Counted from the first letter of the stretch, positions 36,021-45,186 are shown. The stretch: 64,000 nt of DNA from Paraburkholderia sp. SG-MS1 (GCF_012275575.1 NZ_NPIH01000274.1:22564-86563); one strand, 5' to 3'. Numbers and translations are program-made. Notes: generated by a model from the sequence alone, not told the origin.

Positions 36021-36758
36021 ATGAAGGTAACGATTGCCTATATCGACGAACCACCGTTCGGTTGGACGAACGCGAATCGTATCGCTACCGGTGCTGACAT
36101 TGACCTGGCCGAAGCGGTTCTTCGGGGGATCGGTGTCACCCGGATCGAGCATCATCTGACGACGTTCAGTGAACTGCTGCCGGGCGTCCAGGCCGGCCGG
36201 TGGGATATGAACGTTCCGCTCTTCGTGACGCCCGAACGTGCCGCTCGGGTGGCGTTCAGCGTGCCCGTATGGGCGATCGGAGACGGCTTCCTCGTGCGGG
36301 CCGGTAATCCGAAAGCACTCAAAAGCTACGCATCACTTGCCGAACGCCGCGATGCACGTCTCGGCATCATCGCCGGTCAGGTACAGCACGACGCGGCGAA
36401 AGAATCAGGTGTCGTCGAGAATCAAATAACTCTCTTCGAGCACCAGAGCGACGCAATCGCGGCGGTACGCTCGGGGACGATCGATGCATACGCGAGCACC
36501 GCCCTGGGAAATCGCATACTGGCTAATCGCATCGGCGACTCGGTCCTTGAGGCGGTGGAGCACGAGACGGGATCGCCCGAGCGGCAGCAAAACCTTCCTC
36601 TCGGAGCATTTTCGTTTAATAGAAGAAGCAGCGATTTGCTCAATGCGGTAAACGAACAGCTACGGTTATATCTGGGCTCGCCAAACCACCGTGCTCGCAT
36701 GGCGAGATTCGGCCTGACACACAACGAGATCGACCCTGCCCTCGGCCGTCGAGGGTGA
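36021..36758 (+). CDS. Periplasmic-binding-protein-fold protein without signal peptide
   Basis: 245 residues of the family 3 solute-binding fold. It starts directly with MKVTIAYIDEPPFGW, followed by GADIDLAEAVLRGIGV and GRWDMNVPLFVTPERAARVAFS, the usual amino-acid-binding pattern of this fold. There is no signal peptide, and no upstream in-frame codons supply one. It could therefore be cytoplasmic, or a gene whose leader was lost. No permease or ATPase gene is adjacent. Confidence 0.78.
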   Translation: MKVTIAYIDEPPFGWTNANRIATGADIDLAEAVLRGIGVTRIEHHLTTFSELLPGVQAGRWDMNVPLFVTPERAARVAFSVPVWAIGDGFLVRAGNPKALKSYASLAERRDARLGIIAGQVQHDAAKESGVVENQITLFEHQSDAIAAVRSGTIDAYASTALGNRILANRIGDSVLEAVEHETGSPERQQNLPLGAFSFNRRSSDLLNAVNEQLRLYLGSPNHRARMARFGLTHNEIDPALGRRG

Positions 36759-36905
36759 GGCGGTACCCGCCAGTTGCCGCCTGGCCCGGACAACAATGGC
36801 CATTAGATGCGAGCCGCGGGGGTTACTAACCCGACGGGAGCCGTGATCTGCCCGAGCGGTGGCTTCCGCCCAGCCAGGCCCCGCGCGGTGTGTCAGCCCC
36901 CGACT

Positions 36906-38033
36906 CTAATTGATCGAATGGCGGCGCGGTCGAGCCTGGCGGTCAAGCCTGCGCCGCAACGCCTTCTTCACCATTCGTTTGAGCAAATGGACCACCCGGT
37001 CCACGCCGACTTTAAGGTGCAATCGGCCGAGCTCCGCGTTGTGCCGTGGAGTCGCCCGCCCCTGATCGGAACAGGCCTCGCGACGATCGGCAGCCATCGC
37101 AAAGAGAATATCCAGGGCTTCGCGAAAGGAGCCGCGATCTACACGGGCGCCCACATGGCACGCACGCTCGAAATTATTATTGAACACGCGAAGCCAGAAG
37201 TCGGCAGCCTCGCTGTGGCCACATTGCGCGAGCGCTTCAAGTCCGTTCGTGCGCAGATCCTTGATGTCGCGCAAAGACGCCTGTTGCGTGATGCTGCCAA
37301 AGCGGCGTCGATAGCCAAGCAGCGGCGAGCTAATGCGAAACACGCTACGCGCTCGCATGTAGATCGACGGCATGACTGCCATGTCTTCGTAATGCCTGGC
37401 CACGGGGAACGACGCAACGTCGAACAACGACGTCCGGAACACGCGCGCCCATACGAATGTGTGGAAGAGATCGACGAACTGTCTGCGCCCGGCGTCGTCC
37501 ATGCGCTTGCCGCCCTCGCTACCGGCCGGAACGATCTTGATGTCTTCGAGTCGCCGTCCATCGTCGTCAATAATAGTCACGTTGTACTCGATGATGTCCC
37601 ACGCAAGATCGGCTAACTGCGGAATAACCGCAGCTGAGAATCCGTCGAGATAAATATCATCGCCATCCAGAAATCCCACGTACGGGGTGGTGACCGCTGC
37701 GAGACCTCTGTTACGCGCAGCACTCACGCCCGCGTTGTCTTGCCGGATCAATTCCACGCGCCTGCGACCATCGCGCTTTATGGCAGCCTGAACCGCAGCG
37801 TAGGTGTCGTCGGTGGAACCATCGTCGACTACGACGAGCCGGATTGCGTCACCATAGGGTTGCCCAAGTACTGACGCGAGCGCCTCTTCAATGTAGCCTT
37901 CGACGTTGTAGGCCGCTACAACGATGGTAAGAAGCGGGGCTTCGTAACGTGACGTGGACGTGTTGATCGTCATACCAGGGTGCGTGCGTGATGAAGCGCC
38001 ATCGTTGGGCGACGGTCGGGCGTTGTAACTCAT
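36906..38033 (-). CDS. Family 2 glycosyltransferase
   Basis: 375 residues. The N-terminal Rossmann-like part has LLTIVVAAYNVEGYIEEALAS (about 34-54), VVVDDGSTDDT (67-77), the donor-binding AGVSAARNRGLA (101-112) and the metal-binding DGDD (123-126). No membrane segments, so a soluble or peripheral polysaccharide glycosyltransferase. The start at 38033 is the longest; ATG 37973 is possible. It is convergent with the substrate-binding-like gene and belongs to the same accessory region as the GT4 fusion. Confidence 0.83.
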   Translation of the reverse strand: MSYNARPSPNDGASSRTHPGMTINTSTSRYEAPLLTIVVAAYNVEGYIEEALASVLGQPYGDAIRLVVVDDGSTDDTYAAVQAAIKRDGRRRVELIRQDNAGVSAARNRGLAAVTTPYVGFLDGDDIYLDGFSAAVIPQLADLAWDIIEYNVTIIDDDGRRLEDIKIVPAGSEGGKRMDDAGRRQFVDLFHTFVWARVFRTSLFDVASFPVARHYEDMAVMPSIYMRARSVFRISSPLLGYRRRFGSITQQASLRDIKDLRTNGLEALAQCGHSEAADFWLRVFNNNFERACHVGARVDRGSFREALDILFAMAADRREACSDQGRATPRHNAELGRLHLKVGVDRVVHLLKRMVKKALRRRLDRQARPRRHSIN

Positions 38034-38367
38034 GCTCCAGAAGTGCGTCGCAACGGTTGTGAGTCAGCCGTCTGCATCCGCTCCTCTGGTACAGCAGCGA
38101 AGAGGCTTATCGAAAACTAAAACGTTATGGCTTTGGCGAGCGACGCGTTTTTCGAGCCGCTGGCCGAGTACTTTTTTATTGACTTTAGATCGCGTTAAAA
38201 AAACAGAAACCTCTCCGCACTTATCGTTCATGACGCGTACAGGAATTGCGCGGAGGCACGGCGCCGGGCGTGAGTGACGTGCCGCCCGGGCACTGGCTCA
38301 TCGCACTTGCGCACGATGGCAACAGAATACGCTATATGCCAGCGAATATAGCTCGTAAGAAATTTTT

Positions 38368-38384
38368 GGAAATATAATATTTCC
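38368..38384. promoter_or_regulatory. 17-base perfect AT-rich palindrome
   Basis: GGAAATAT, A, ATATTTCC: two perfect 8-base arms. It lies in the AT-rich gap next to the orphan terminator. It could be an operator or a nucleoid-protein site; no partner gene is indicated. Confidence 0.4.
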
Positions 38385-38395
38385 GAATCCTCTTC

Positions 38396-38430
38396 AAAAA
38401 ATTGCTTCTGCACATAACGCGTGCAGAAGC
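38396..38430 (-). terminator. Rho-independent terminator on the minus strand
   Basis: Read on the minus strand, GCTTCTGCAC, a 7-base loop, GTGCAGAAGC (perfect 10-base stem) is followed by AATTTTTT. This is a textbook intrinsic terminator for transcription coming from the right. No recognisable minus-strand gene ends just before it. Confidence 0.75.
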
Positions 38431-38908
38431 GAACCAATTTGAGGCTGTGCGGGCTACTGTTTGGCGCATTGTTAATCGGCAATACGTTACTCCGTTCGTT
38501 GCATACCGCACATACTCATTCATTACTTCGGGTGCACGAAGCCAGAATGCAATGATCGACAGTGGGTATTCAGCCGTGGGCGGCGCTACTGACCGGGTCT
38601 TTCTTCGTTCAATCAATTGTCCTGCGGGTCAAACCCGAACCGTCCAGGCTAGCTCCCTGGCGGCCCGATGCATTCGTCCGGCATCTCGTTGTTATGGGCC
38701 GCGCCGGTCCGTAGCGCACGATCAGACCATCGGACAGGCTGGCGCCGGGTTTGAACGGCAACGGCAACGCCCACCTGACGCAGGCAGTCTATGGCGAGCC
38801 GTCGCCACGCGATACGCGGCACGAAAACGCAGCGGCGCCGCCGTCCTCGGGCCTTCATTTCCGTTAAAGTCGTGCTGATTATCCGACAAGCGAGTTCAGG
38901 GAGATGAC

Positions 38909-39409
38909 ATGAATGGCTGGTGGCATGAGGTTTGGCACAAGGTGCTGGGCGAGTTCGCCGATCTGAACGACGCGGCGGATCTGACCCAGCTATTCGTGCG
39001 GCTCGTGGTGGCACTCGTGCTCGGCGGCGTGTTGGGTTTCGAGCGGGAGATGGCAGGCCGGGATGCGGGTATGCGCACGCACATGATGGTCTCGGTCGGC
39101 TCTGCACTGTTCGTTCTGGTGCCGCTACAGGCCGGGTTCTCGCAGGACAACCTGAGCCGCGTGCTGCAAGGGCTGGTGTCCGGTATCGGTTTTCTCGGCG
39201 CGGGCGCGATCATTAAGCTCAGTGCCGAGCGCGAAGTGCGCGGCTTGACGACGGCAGCCAGTCTGTGGGTCGCCGCTGGTCTCGGGATGGCGGCCGGCAT
39301 GGGCCGGGAAGCTACCGCGATTCTCAGCCTGGCCATCGCGCTGCTGATCCTCTCCGGCGCCCGCCTGTTCAAAAAGACGTCGTCGCCGGAGGACGATAAA
39401 CTCCGCTGA
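38909..39409 (+). CDS. MgtC/SapB family membrane protein
   Basis: 166 residues with four to five membrane segments. Family signatures are GGVLGFEREMAGRDAGMRTHMMVSVGSALFV (about 35-65; conserved GFERE and GMRTH) and GFLGAGAII (94-102), then EVRGLTTAASLWVAAGLG (110-127). A GGGAGA site precedes ATG 38909. MgtC-type proteins are linked to Mg2+ limitation, acid survival and intracellular growth. It lacks the extra C-terminal cytoplasmic domain found in longer MgtC proteins. Confidence 0.88.
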   Translation: MNGWWHEVWHKVLGEFADLNDAADLTQLFVRLVVALVLGGVLGFEREMAGRDAGMRTHMMVSVGSALFVLVPLQAGFSQDNLSRVLQGLVSGIGFLGAGAIIKLSAEREVRGLTTAASLWVAAGLGMAAGMGREATAILSLAIALLILSGARLFKKTSSPEDDKLR

Positions 39410-39511
39410 CGGGCCCATGCATGTTGACAACACTACATGCCGTGCCGGGCGATCCACGCCACCGAAAACGTGCCTGGCGCGATCGACGCGCGACTTAACC
39501 CGCTGGAAGAT

Positions 39512-39943
39512 ATGAAACGACTGTTCATCGCCGCGCTTGCAGCCGCCTCTTTCGCGACTTCCGTTCACGCGCAAAGCAGCGACGCCGGACCGCTCGTCAC
39601 GCCGTCGGGCGAACTGCGGTTCGTACGCGACGACCGCGATTTCGTCGGGACGCTCGACAACAAGATCTTCGATCGTTTCGGCGCGAACACGCTGACGCAT
39701 TTCGATGACACCAGCGATGCGAACGACAGCGTCGCGCGCACGCTCGTGCAGACCGATTCCGGCCCGGTGCTGTACGACTTCCGCCACACTCCGCCGATCG
39801 TAGAGCGTTCGGGCAAGCGCATGACGGTCAAACGCGTGTTTTGGCAAAACGATGAAGTCGTGATGCAAAGCTCGCAAGGCTGGTTCCGGCTCAAGCGCGG
39901 AGTCCTGACGAAGCTGCAGTCGTCCACGACGATCTATCATTGA
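39512..39943 (+). CDS. Small secreted protein of unknown function
   Basis: 143 residues from ATG 39512. Signal peptide about 1-20 (ending SVHAQ). The mature part is rich in beta-strand-like stretches (GELRFVRDDRDFVGTLDN, RMTVKRVFWQNDEVVMQSS, WFRLKRGVLTKLQ). No known family recognised. It lies about 100 bases after the MgtC-like gene on the same strand, and the two might be expressed together. Confidence 0.65.
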   Translation: MKRLFIAALAAASFATSVHAQSSDAGPLVTPSGELRFVRDDRDFVGTLDNKIFDRFGANTLTHFDDTSDANDSVARTLVQTDSGPVLYDFRHTPPIVERSGKRMTVKRVFWQNDEVVMQSSQGWFRLKRGVLTKLQSSTTIYH

Positions 39944-40057
39944 TGACGCCTGCGCCTCGAACTCACTCGCCGGCACTCGATTGCCGGAGGTGAAGGCTGC
40001 ATCATCCACCGACACGGCACTCATTCGAATGCTTGAGGCAAACCCGGAGACAGCGCG

Positions 40058-40459
40058 ATGCACACGACCGGATTGAAAACGATCAGCATATCGATGCAGC
40101 GCAGTGCGCAGGACGTGTACGACTTCACGGCACCACCCGCCGCGTTCGCGCGCTGGGCATCGGGTCTCGGCAAGCCGCTCGGCAACGAAGGCGCGGTGTG
40201 GCGATTCGAAGGCGAGAACGGCCCCGTGAAGATCCGTTTCACCGAACCCAACGCATACGGCGTGCTCGATCACTACGTCGAGTTGCCCGACGGCAGCGAG
40301 ATTTACGTGCCGATGCGCGTCATCGCGAACGGGACAGGCAGCGAAGTGATGCTCACGCTGTTCCGCGTGCCGGGGATGAACGACGAAAAATTCGCCGCCG
40401 ACGCGCAATGGGTCATGCGCGATTTGAGCAGGCTAAAGGAGCTGCTCGAGGCAAGGTGA
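40058..40459 (+). CDS. SRPBCC-fold (polyketide-cyclase-like) small protein
   Basis: 133 residues without a signal peptide. The pattern ISISMQRSAQDVYDFTAPPAAFARWASG is typical of START/SRPBCC proteins (helix-grip fold binding a hydrophobic ligand), with AYGVLDHYVEL, VPMRVIANGTGSEVMLTLFR and a C-terminal amphipathic helix. GGAGA lies about 7 bases before ATG 40058. The ligand is unknown. A bidirectional terminator separates it from the next, convergent gene. Confidence 0.8.
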   Translation: MHTTGLKTISISMQRSAQDVYDFTAPPAAFARWASGLGKPLGNEGAVWRFEGENGPVKIRFTEPNAYGVLDHYVELPDGSEIYVPMRVIANGTGSEVMLTLFRVPGMNDEKFAADAQWVMRDLSRLKELLEAR

Positions 40460-40487
40460 TCTGGACCTTCGTTTGTCGCGAATTCAG

Positions 40488-40518
40488 AAAAAAACCAGAC
40501 GTATGAGCGCCTGGTTTT
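40488..40518. terminator. Bidirectional rho-independent terminator
   Basis: AAAACCAG (40491-40498) and CTGGTTTT (40511-40518) form a perfect 8-base stem around a 12-base loop; A7 precedes and TTTT ends the stem. It sits between the convergent SRPBCC and phosphodiester-glycosidase genes and can serve both strands. Confidence 0.65.
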
Positions 40519-40554
40519 ATAAAGCAACTGGCACTGCTGCAGAGATCAACCGCT

Positions 40555-41502
40555 TTAAAACGGCACCCCCGGCAGTTCCGGCAGTTTTAGCGCATGCACG
40601 CCGATCGCCGACGCGTCGAGCCGTTCCGCACCGCCGCTCGGCGTGTTGACGATGAACGGCACGCCGATCTGATCGGCGCGCACCAGTTCGGTCGAGCCGC
40701 CGCCGTCGAGATTGATTGCATCGTCCGCGCCGACCGCCTTCATGAGTTGAGCCGATTGCGCGTTGGTCGTGCCCGTCGAATAACCCGCGACACGCCCGTC
40801 GATCACGACGAAGTAAAGAAACCGCCCCTGATGCGACAGGCCGACCAGTGTGCGTGGATTAGGATTGAGCGGATCACCTTCGTTCGGGCTTTGGGCGCTG
40901 ACATCCTGACCGTTTTTCAGCAGAATCGCCGAGCCGGCGACCGCCGTGTCGATCAGCTTCAGATCCTGCGCCGAAATCTGCGGCGCATTGGCGATATATG
41001 CGCGACCTTGCCGCGTAATCGCCAGCACCGCTTCGCTTTGCGTCGGATCGCTGGTCAGCGGGCTCACGATCTGACCATGCGACACCAGCAAGCCGATGAT
41101 CGTCTTTGGCTCGGACGTCGTCGCGCAGCACGGTGCGAAAAAGTTCGCGTTGATGGCGAGCCGCACGTCGGTGCGCGCGGCAAACTGGGAAATCGTCTCC
41201 GACGTCGTCATCAGCGGGCCGCTATGGCCGGTTGTCTCGACGCTCACACCCGGCGCGCGCAGGTCGACGCGCATCACGTACGCGCGGCTCACGGTGGCCT
41301 TGCCGCCCGCCGCCGCGGGATTCGACGGCATGGTCGCGGTTTCGGCATCGACACCGACATATACCGGCGAGTAGCCGCTTTGCGTGATCTGCGTGGTGGG
41401 ATCGGGCACGTCGGCTTGTGCGCTCGCCGAAGCGAGGCCGATGATCGCCGCGGCGGCGAGCGCCTTCAGAGTTGCCGATGCAGGGAAAAGAACGCGTGCC
41501 AT
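40555..41502 (-). CDS. Secreted phosphodiester glycosidase (NAGPA-like) family protein
   Basis: 315 residues from ATG 41502, with GGAG upstream; five extra codons to 41517 are also possible. Signal peptide about 1-30 (ending SASAQA). The NAGPA-like domain follows (about 90-305): NANFF near residue 130, GLSHQGRFLYFVVIDGR (about 225), and the hallmark DDAINLDGGGSTEL (about 265-278). Related enzymes cleave sugar phosphodiesters, including exopolysaccharide and phosphoglycan substrates. Expressed alone. Confidence 0.82.
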   Translation of the reverse strand: MARVLFPASATLKALAAAAIIGLASASAQADVPDPTTQITQSGYSPVYVGVDAETATMPSNPAAAGGKATVSRAYVMRVDLRAPGVSVETTGHSGPLMTTSETISQFAARTDVRLAINANFFAPCCATTSEPKTIIGLLVSHGQIVSPLTSDPTQSEAVLAITRQGRAYIANAPQISAQDLKLIDTAVAGSAILLKNGQDVSAQSPNEGDPLNPNPRTLVGLSHQGRFLYFVVIDGRVAGYSTGTTNAQSAQLMKAVGADDAINLDGGGSTELVRADQIGVPFIVNTPSGGAERLDASAIGVHALKLPELPGVPF

Positions 41503-41650
41503 GTCTTTAGTCTCCATTGACGGCGGCGACGAAGCTGTCGCCTCTTACCGTGCCGGAGACCTTATAGACGCGACATGACCGTCACGTGATTTCTTCTTTT
41601 CGTTCAGCTTTCGGCACTCGCAAGCGCCCTCGAACCATCGACACAACGCC

Positions 41651-42496
41651 TCAATCCCGCAGCGGCAGCGCGTCCAGCATCTCCAGGTGACGCGCTTGCG
41701 TTTCGTCATCCGCGGGAAACATGCATTCGATACGCAGTTCCTGCGCCGCAACGGTCTGCGGTGTGCCGACACTCGCGACCATCGAGAAATAGTTCAGCAC
41801 ATGACCGTTCTTGACGAAGCCAATGGGTATCACCGGCATCGCAGCAGCAGCACCGGCCTGACATTCAGCCCTCTCCCCCTCCGGCACATCCGGATACGCA
41901 CGCAACGCCGCAACCAACTCACGCGTGCGCTCGTCAATCACCCGCCCCACCGCCTCCCGATAAACCCGCTGAATCAAACTATCCGCAACACTTTTCCAAT
42001 CGGCGACAAATGGGCGCAATCCAGCGGGATCGAACATCAGATGCAGCATATTGCGCGGTCCCTTGCGCGCCGCCATATCGATGAAGCAATTGAAAAATCG
42101 CGGCGCGGACTCGTTGGTCATCAGCACGTTCCAGTAGCGGTCCATGACCAGCGCGGGAAACGGTTCGTGCTGGCGCAACATCCTGCCGAGCGCTTTCGTG
42201 ACACTCTGCATTTCCTGCGCGTTCCACGCGGGGTCGGCGTACATCGGCGCGTAGCCTGCGGCCAGCAGTAGCGTGTTGCGTTCGCGCAGGGGGATGTCGA
42301 GTGCCTGCGCGATATCCATCAACATCTGACGGCTCGGCACGCTGCGTCCGCTTTCGATAAAGCTGATATGACGCTGCGAGACCCCCGCATTGAACGACAG
42401 GTCCAGCTGGCTGACGCCGCGCATATCTCGCCAGTGACGCAACAACGCGCCGAGGTCGTTCGGTGAGGCCTTCTTTATTGGTTTCGCAGGATTCAT
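41651..42496 (-). CDS. XRE-family regulator with MmyB-like ligand-binding domain
   Basis: 281 residues from ATG 42496. N-terminal HTH (about 10-75): LLRHWRDMRGVSQLDLSFNAGVSQRHISFIESGRSVPS. The C-terminal half (PALVMDRYWNVLMTNESAPRFF) belongs to the MmyB-like domain that binds a fatty-acid-like ligand in related proteins. It follows the AhpD-like gene on the same strand by about 120 bases and probably regulates it or is co-transcribed with it. Confidence 0.85.
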   Translation of the reverse strand: MNPAKPIKKASPNDLGALLRHWRDMRGVSQLDLSFNAGVSQRHISFIESGRSVPSRQMLMDIAQALDIPLRERNTLLLAAGYAPMYADPAWNAQEMQSVTKALGRMLRQHEPFPALVMDRYWNVLMTNESAPRFFNCFIDMAARKGPRNMLHLMFDPAGLRPFVADWKSVADSLIQRVYREAVGRVIDERTRELVAALRAYPDVPEGERAECQAGAAAAMPVIPIGFVKNGHVLNYFSMVASVGTPQTVAAQELRIECMFPADDETQARHLEMLDALPLRD

Positions 42497-42615
42497 CGCT
42501 GTCTGTCCGCAAGTCTGGATGCATGCAAAGTCTGGCGACCGGCGAGCCACACGGGGCCGCCGAACCCAGCGGGTCAGCATACTCCCTTCGCTCTGCCGAC
42601 TCTCAGTGAAGAGAC

Positions 42616-43167
42616 TCAGGCGTGCTGCCAAACGTGCCCGTGAAACTGCTCCTCCAACGGCGGCTGCGCGATGTTGCCGACATAGTTCGTCATCGTCGAC
42701 GCCGCCGCGACGGCCAGCACTTCGAGCAACTGATCGCGGCCGAAACCGGCTTCGAGAAACGCGCTCACGTCTCGCCGGTCGAGGTCACCGCGCTTCTCGA
42801 TCGACGCCTTCGTCAGGATGGAAAGCGCTGCATGCTGGCGATCCGCAGGCGTACGACCGGCGCGAATCGCCTCGACGTCGGCGGGTGCAAGTCCTTCGTT
42901 CAGCGCCAGCGCGGTGTGAAACGCCACCGCCCATGAACACGCGTTGGTCACCGCGTTCGTCAGCAGCAAGGTCTGGATTTGCGCTTCGTTGAACGTCCCT
43001 GCATGAACCTTCTGAAACAGACCGAAGAAGGCATCGATCAGAACGGGCGACTCAGCCATCGCCCCCGCGATGTTGGGGATGAAGCCAAAGTTCTGCTGGA
43101 GCTGGCGCAATACCGGCCTGGATGATTCCGGCGCGGACTCGATGGTATGAATCTGAAACGTCGACAT
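42616..43167 (-). CDS. AhpD-like (carboxymuconolactone decarboxylase-fold) protein lacking the second cysteine
   Basis: 183 residues from ATG 43167, with GAGGA upstream. The AhpD-type helix reads NACSWAVAFHTALALN: C77 and H84 are present, but the position of the second cysteine of CxxC is alanine (A80). Classical AhpD disulfide cycling would not be possible. The fold and the QNFGFIPNIAG start agree with the YciW/peroxidase-related family. It lies upstream of the MmyB-like regulator in a probable two-gene unit. Confidence 0.82.
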   Translation of the reverse strand: MSTFQIHTIESAPESSRPVLRQLQQNFGFIPNIAGAMAESPVLIDAFFGLFQKVHAGTFNEAQIQTLLLTNAVTNACSWAVAFHTALALNEGLAPADVEAIRAGRTPADRQHAALSILTKASIEKRGDLDRRDVSAFLEAGFGRDQLLEVLAVAAASTMTNYVGNIAQPPLEEQFHGHVWQHA

Positions 43168-43286
43168 GATCTGTCCTCGATGATGAGCGCGATCCGGAAT
43201 GAACCGCGCGACCACCGAAGATTAGATGCGGCTGAGCAGCGCGCCAATTACCCCGGATGTAATAACCCAGGCGAAAACGGCCGCGC

Positions 43287-43316
43287 AAAAAAAAACCGGG
43301 CTATCGAGCAACCCGG
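43287..43316 (-). terminator. Rho-independent terminator of the porin gene
   Basis: On the minus strand CCGGGTT, 7-base loop, AGCCCGG is followed by a run of nine T. It lies about 25 bases after the porin stop codon. Confidence 0.8.
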
Positions 43317-43340
43317 CTTCTTCACTACACGAACCTCACA

Positions 43341-44561
43341 TCAGAAACGGTGGATGATGCCCACCCCAACCGCGAACTGGCTGCCCGACGAAGACGGTGT
43401 CGTGTTGTAGCCGTCGCCCAACGTCGCCGTCGCGTCGATGATCTGGCCGGCGCCATTGGTGCCCAGCGTCTTGCCCTTCGCCTTCTGATACGCCTGCAGC
43501 GCATACAGTCCGGTACGCTTGGACAGCGAGTAGTACTCGGAGAGATTGAACTGATGGTACTGCGCGTTATCGTCGATCGCGTTCGCGCGCGTCGCACGCG
43601 TGTAGCTATAGCCGAAGCCCAGATCCCATGCGATGGCCGGCTTCCAGTGGAGCACCGCGCCACCCGTGTTGAAGATGGCCGTGTCATGGAACTTCGAACC
43701 CGTGCCCGGAATGTACTGCACGTTCGAATAGGTTGCCGTGATGTCCCACGCGCTATTGAACGTGTAGCCGCCGCCTACTGCAAAGCGCTGCTGCGCCTGC
43801 GCGGTCTGATAGCCGTTGGTCAGCGCGGACACGCCGATCTGCGCGCCGCCGTTCGTGGTCGTCGAATCCGCACCCCACGCGCCGCCGCCGAGCGTCGAGT
43901 TGTTGATCCGCGAGAAGCCGACCGCAAAGCCGACCGGGCCGAGTGCATACTGCGCGCCGGTCGTCCATGTCGAGCCGCGGTTGAAGCTGCCCGGTACGCC
44001 CCCCAGCGAATACGAACCGCTGACCGTCAGACCGAAGATCTTCGGCGATGTGTACTCGAGCGTGTTGTTCGAACGGTAGATCGTGTCGAGGCCGTCGATA
44101 TCGCCAGGGTGTGCGCCGTAGTAGCCGGTGATCCAGGTGGTCGGGCTGTACGGCGAGAGCATCTGGTAATACGACGCGTACTGGCGGCCCGCCGTCAACG
44201 TACCGTATGTGGCGTTGGTCACGCCGACCCACGCCTGACGGCCGAACATCGCGTTGGTGTACTGCTGCGCGCCGCTCGCCGAATTGAAACCGGATTCGAG
44301 CTGGAAGATCGCCTTCGTGCCGCCGCCCAGGTCCTCTGCACCCTTCAGGCCGAAACGGCTGCCGGCCCACACGCCGGGGGTCATCTTGACCGCCGATTTG
44401 CCGCCGCTGGTGGCGCCGAGCGATGCCTGGTTATTGGTGTACGACAGCCCGTTATCGACGATACCGTACAACGTCACGGTGCTTTGAGCGAAAGCCGGCA
44501 CGGCGGCTGCCATGGCCGCGCCGAACAGCACGGCGTCGGCTCGTCTAAAACTCTTTTTCAT
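43341..44561 (-). CDS. Outer-membrane porin of the Burkholderia OmpC/Omp38 type
   Basis: 406 residues. Signal peptide about 1-25 (ending AVPAFAQ), then the typical mature start STVTLYGIVDNGLSY. Internal conserved parts are SRFGLKGAEDLGGGTKAIFQLESGF (about 68-92) and FGRQAWVGVTN; it ends with VGVGIIHRF, the terminal aromatic needed for outer-membrane assembly. GAGAT lies before ATG 44561. It forms a trimeric 16-strand beta-barrel for small hydrophilic solutes. A terminator follows. Confidence 0.95.
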   Translation of the reverse strand: MKKSFRRADAVLFGAAMAAAVPAFAQSTVTLYGIVDNGLSYTNNQASLGATSGGKSAVKMTPGVWAGSRFGLKGAEDLGGGTKAIFQLESGFNSASGAQQYTNAMFGRQAWVGVTNATYGTLTAGRQYASYYQMLSPYSPTTWITGYYGAHPGDIDGLDTIYRSNNTLEYTSPKIFGLTVSGSYSLGGVPGSFNRGSTWTTGAQYALGPVGFAVGFSRINNSTLGGGAWGADSTTTNGGAQIGVSALTNGYQTAQAQQRFAVGGGYTFNSAWDITATYSNVQYIPGTGSKFHDTAIFNTGGAVLHWKPAIAWDLGFGYSYTRATRANAIDDNAQYHQFNLSEYYSLSKRTGLYALQAYQKAKGKTLGTNGAGQIIDATATLGDGYNTTPSSSGSQFAVGVGIIHRF

Positions 44562-44643
44562 GCTTCTGATCTCCAGGTTTTACGTCTCGTTGAAATTCTT
44601 TTTTATCGGCATCGCGCGTGAAGGGTTTGTCGAACCTGTTGCG

Positions 44644-45186
44644 CTAGTGCCGTTGGGGCTGCAGCAATCGCTTGACGGTCAAAGCCAGCGGCACGGTGAA
44701 GAAGATGTGCGACATGAACCCGCCGATAATCACCGCCGGGTCGTAATAGTTCGGGTGGTTGTCCGACGCGAGCATGATCGCCACGTGCATGACGATCCAC
44801 GCGATCACCGCATAGAACAGCGCCACGAGCGTCGCTTCGTAGTCGCGTCGGCGAAAATAAGGCCACACGAGTGCGAACAGCACACCCCACGCCGCCGCGA
44901 ACACGAAGTGAATCCCCGTGCCCACGACATACGCCCAGATGCCCAGCGACTCCTGCGCGTGTTTGCCGAACACGAGACCCGTCGCGTTGCGCGGTATGCC
45001 TGCGAGCGGCATCAGGTGTTGTGCGCCGACCCACACGAGTGCTTCGTAAATCCAGATGACCACCGCACCGATCAACCCACCGATCACGCCTGCGCGCAAC
45101 GTCCTCATGCAGCCGGGTGATTCGAAATCCGCCGATCGCAAGCCTCTTTCGAGGTTCGCTCCGCTCACGCCGAAATCGCCACTCAT
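44644..45186 (-). CDS. DUF1440/YagU-like membrane protein
   Basis: 180 residues from ATG 45186, preceded by GAGGAGAGAGG. Four membrane segments are visible: AGVIGGLIGAVVIWIYEALVW, IHFVFAAAWGVLFALVWPYF, YAVIAWIVMHVAIML and IFFTVPLALTV. The layout fits the YagU family, associated with acid-stress tolerance in E. coli. It is upstream of the porin on the same strand with about 80 bases between. Confidence 0.78.
   Translation of the reverse strand: MSGDFGVSGANLERGLRSADFESPGCMRTLRAGVIGGLIGAVVIWIYEALVWVGAQHLMPLAGIPRNATGLVFGKHAQESLGIWAYVVGTGIHFVFAAAWGVLFALVWPYFRRRDYEATLVALFYAVIAWIVMHVAIMLASDNHPNYYDPAVIIGGFMSHIFFTVPLALTVKRLLQPQRH

Larger units (their letters stand above)
38034..38908. other. AT-rich gene-free stretch before mgtC-like gene
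   Basis: About 875 bases with no supported protein gene; the left half is markedly A/T-rich for this genome. It contains a perfect 17-base palindrome (38368-38384) and a strong minus-strand terminator (38396-38430) that has no obvious gene upstream. It may contain a small RNA or the scar of an excised element. Confidence 0.5.
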
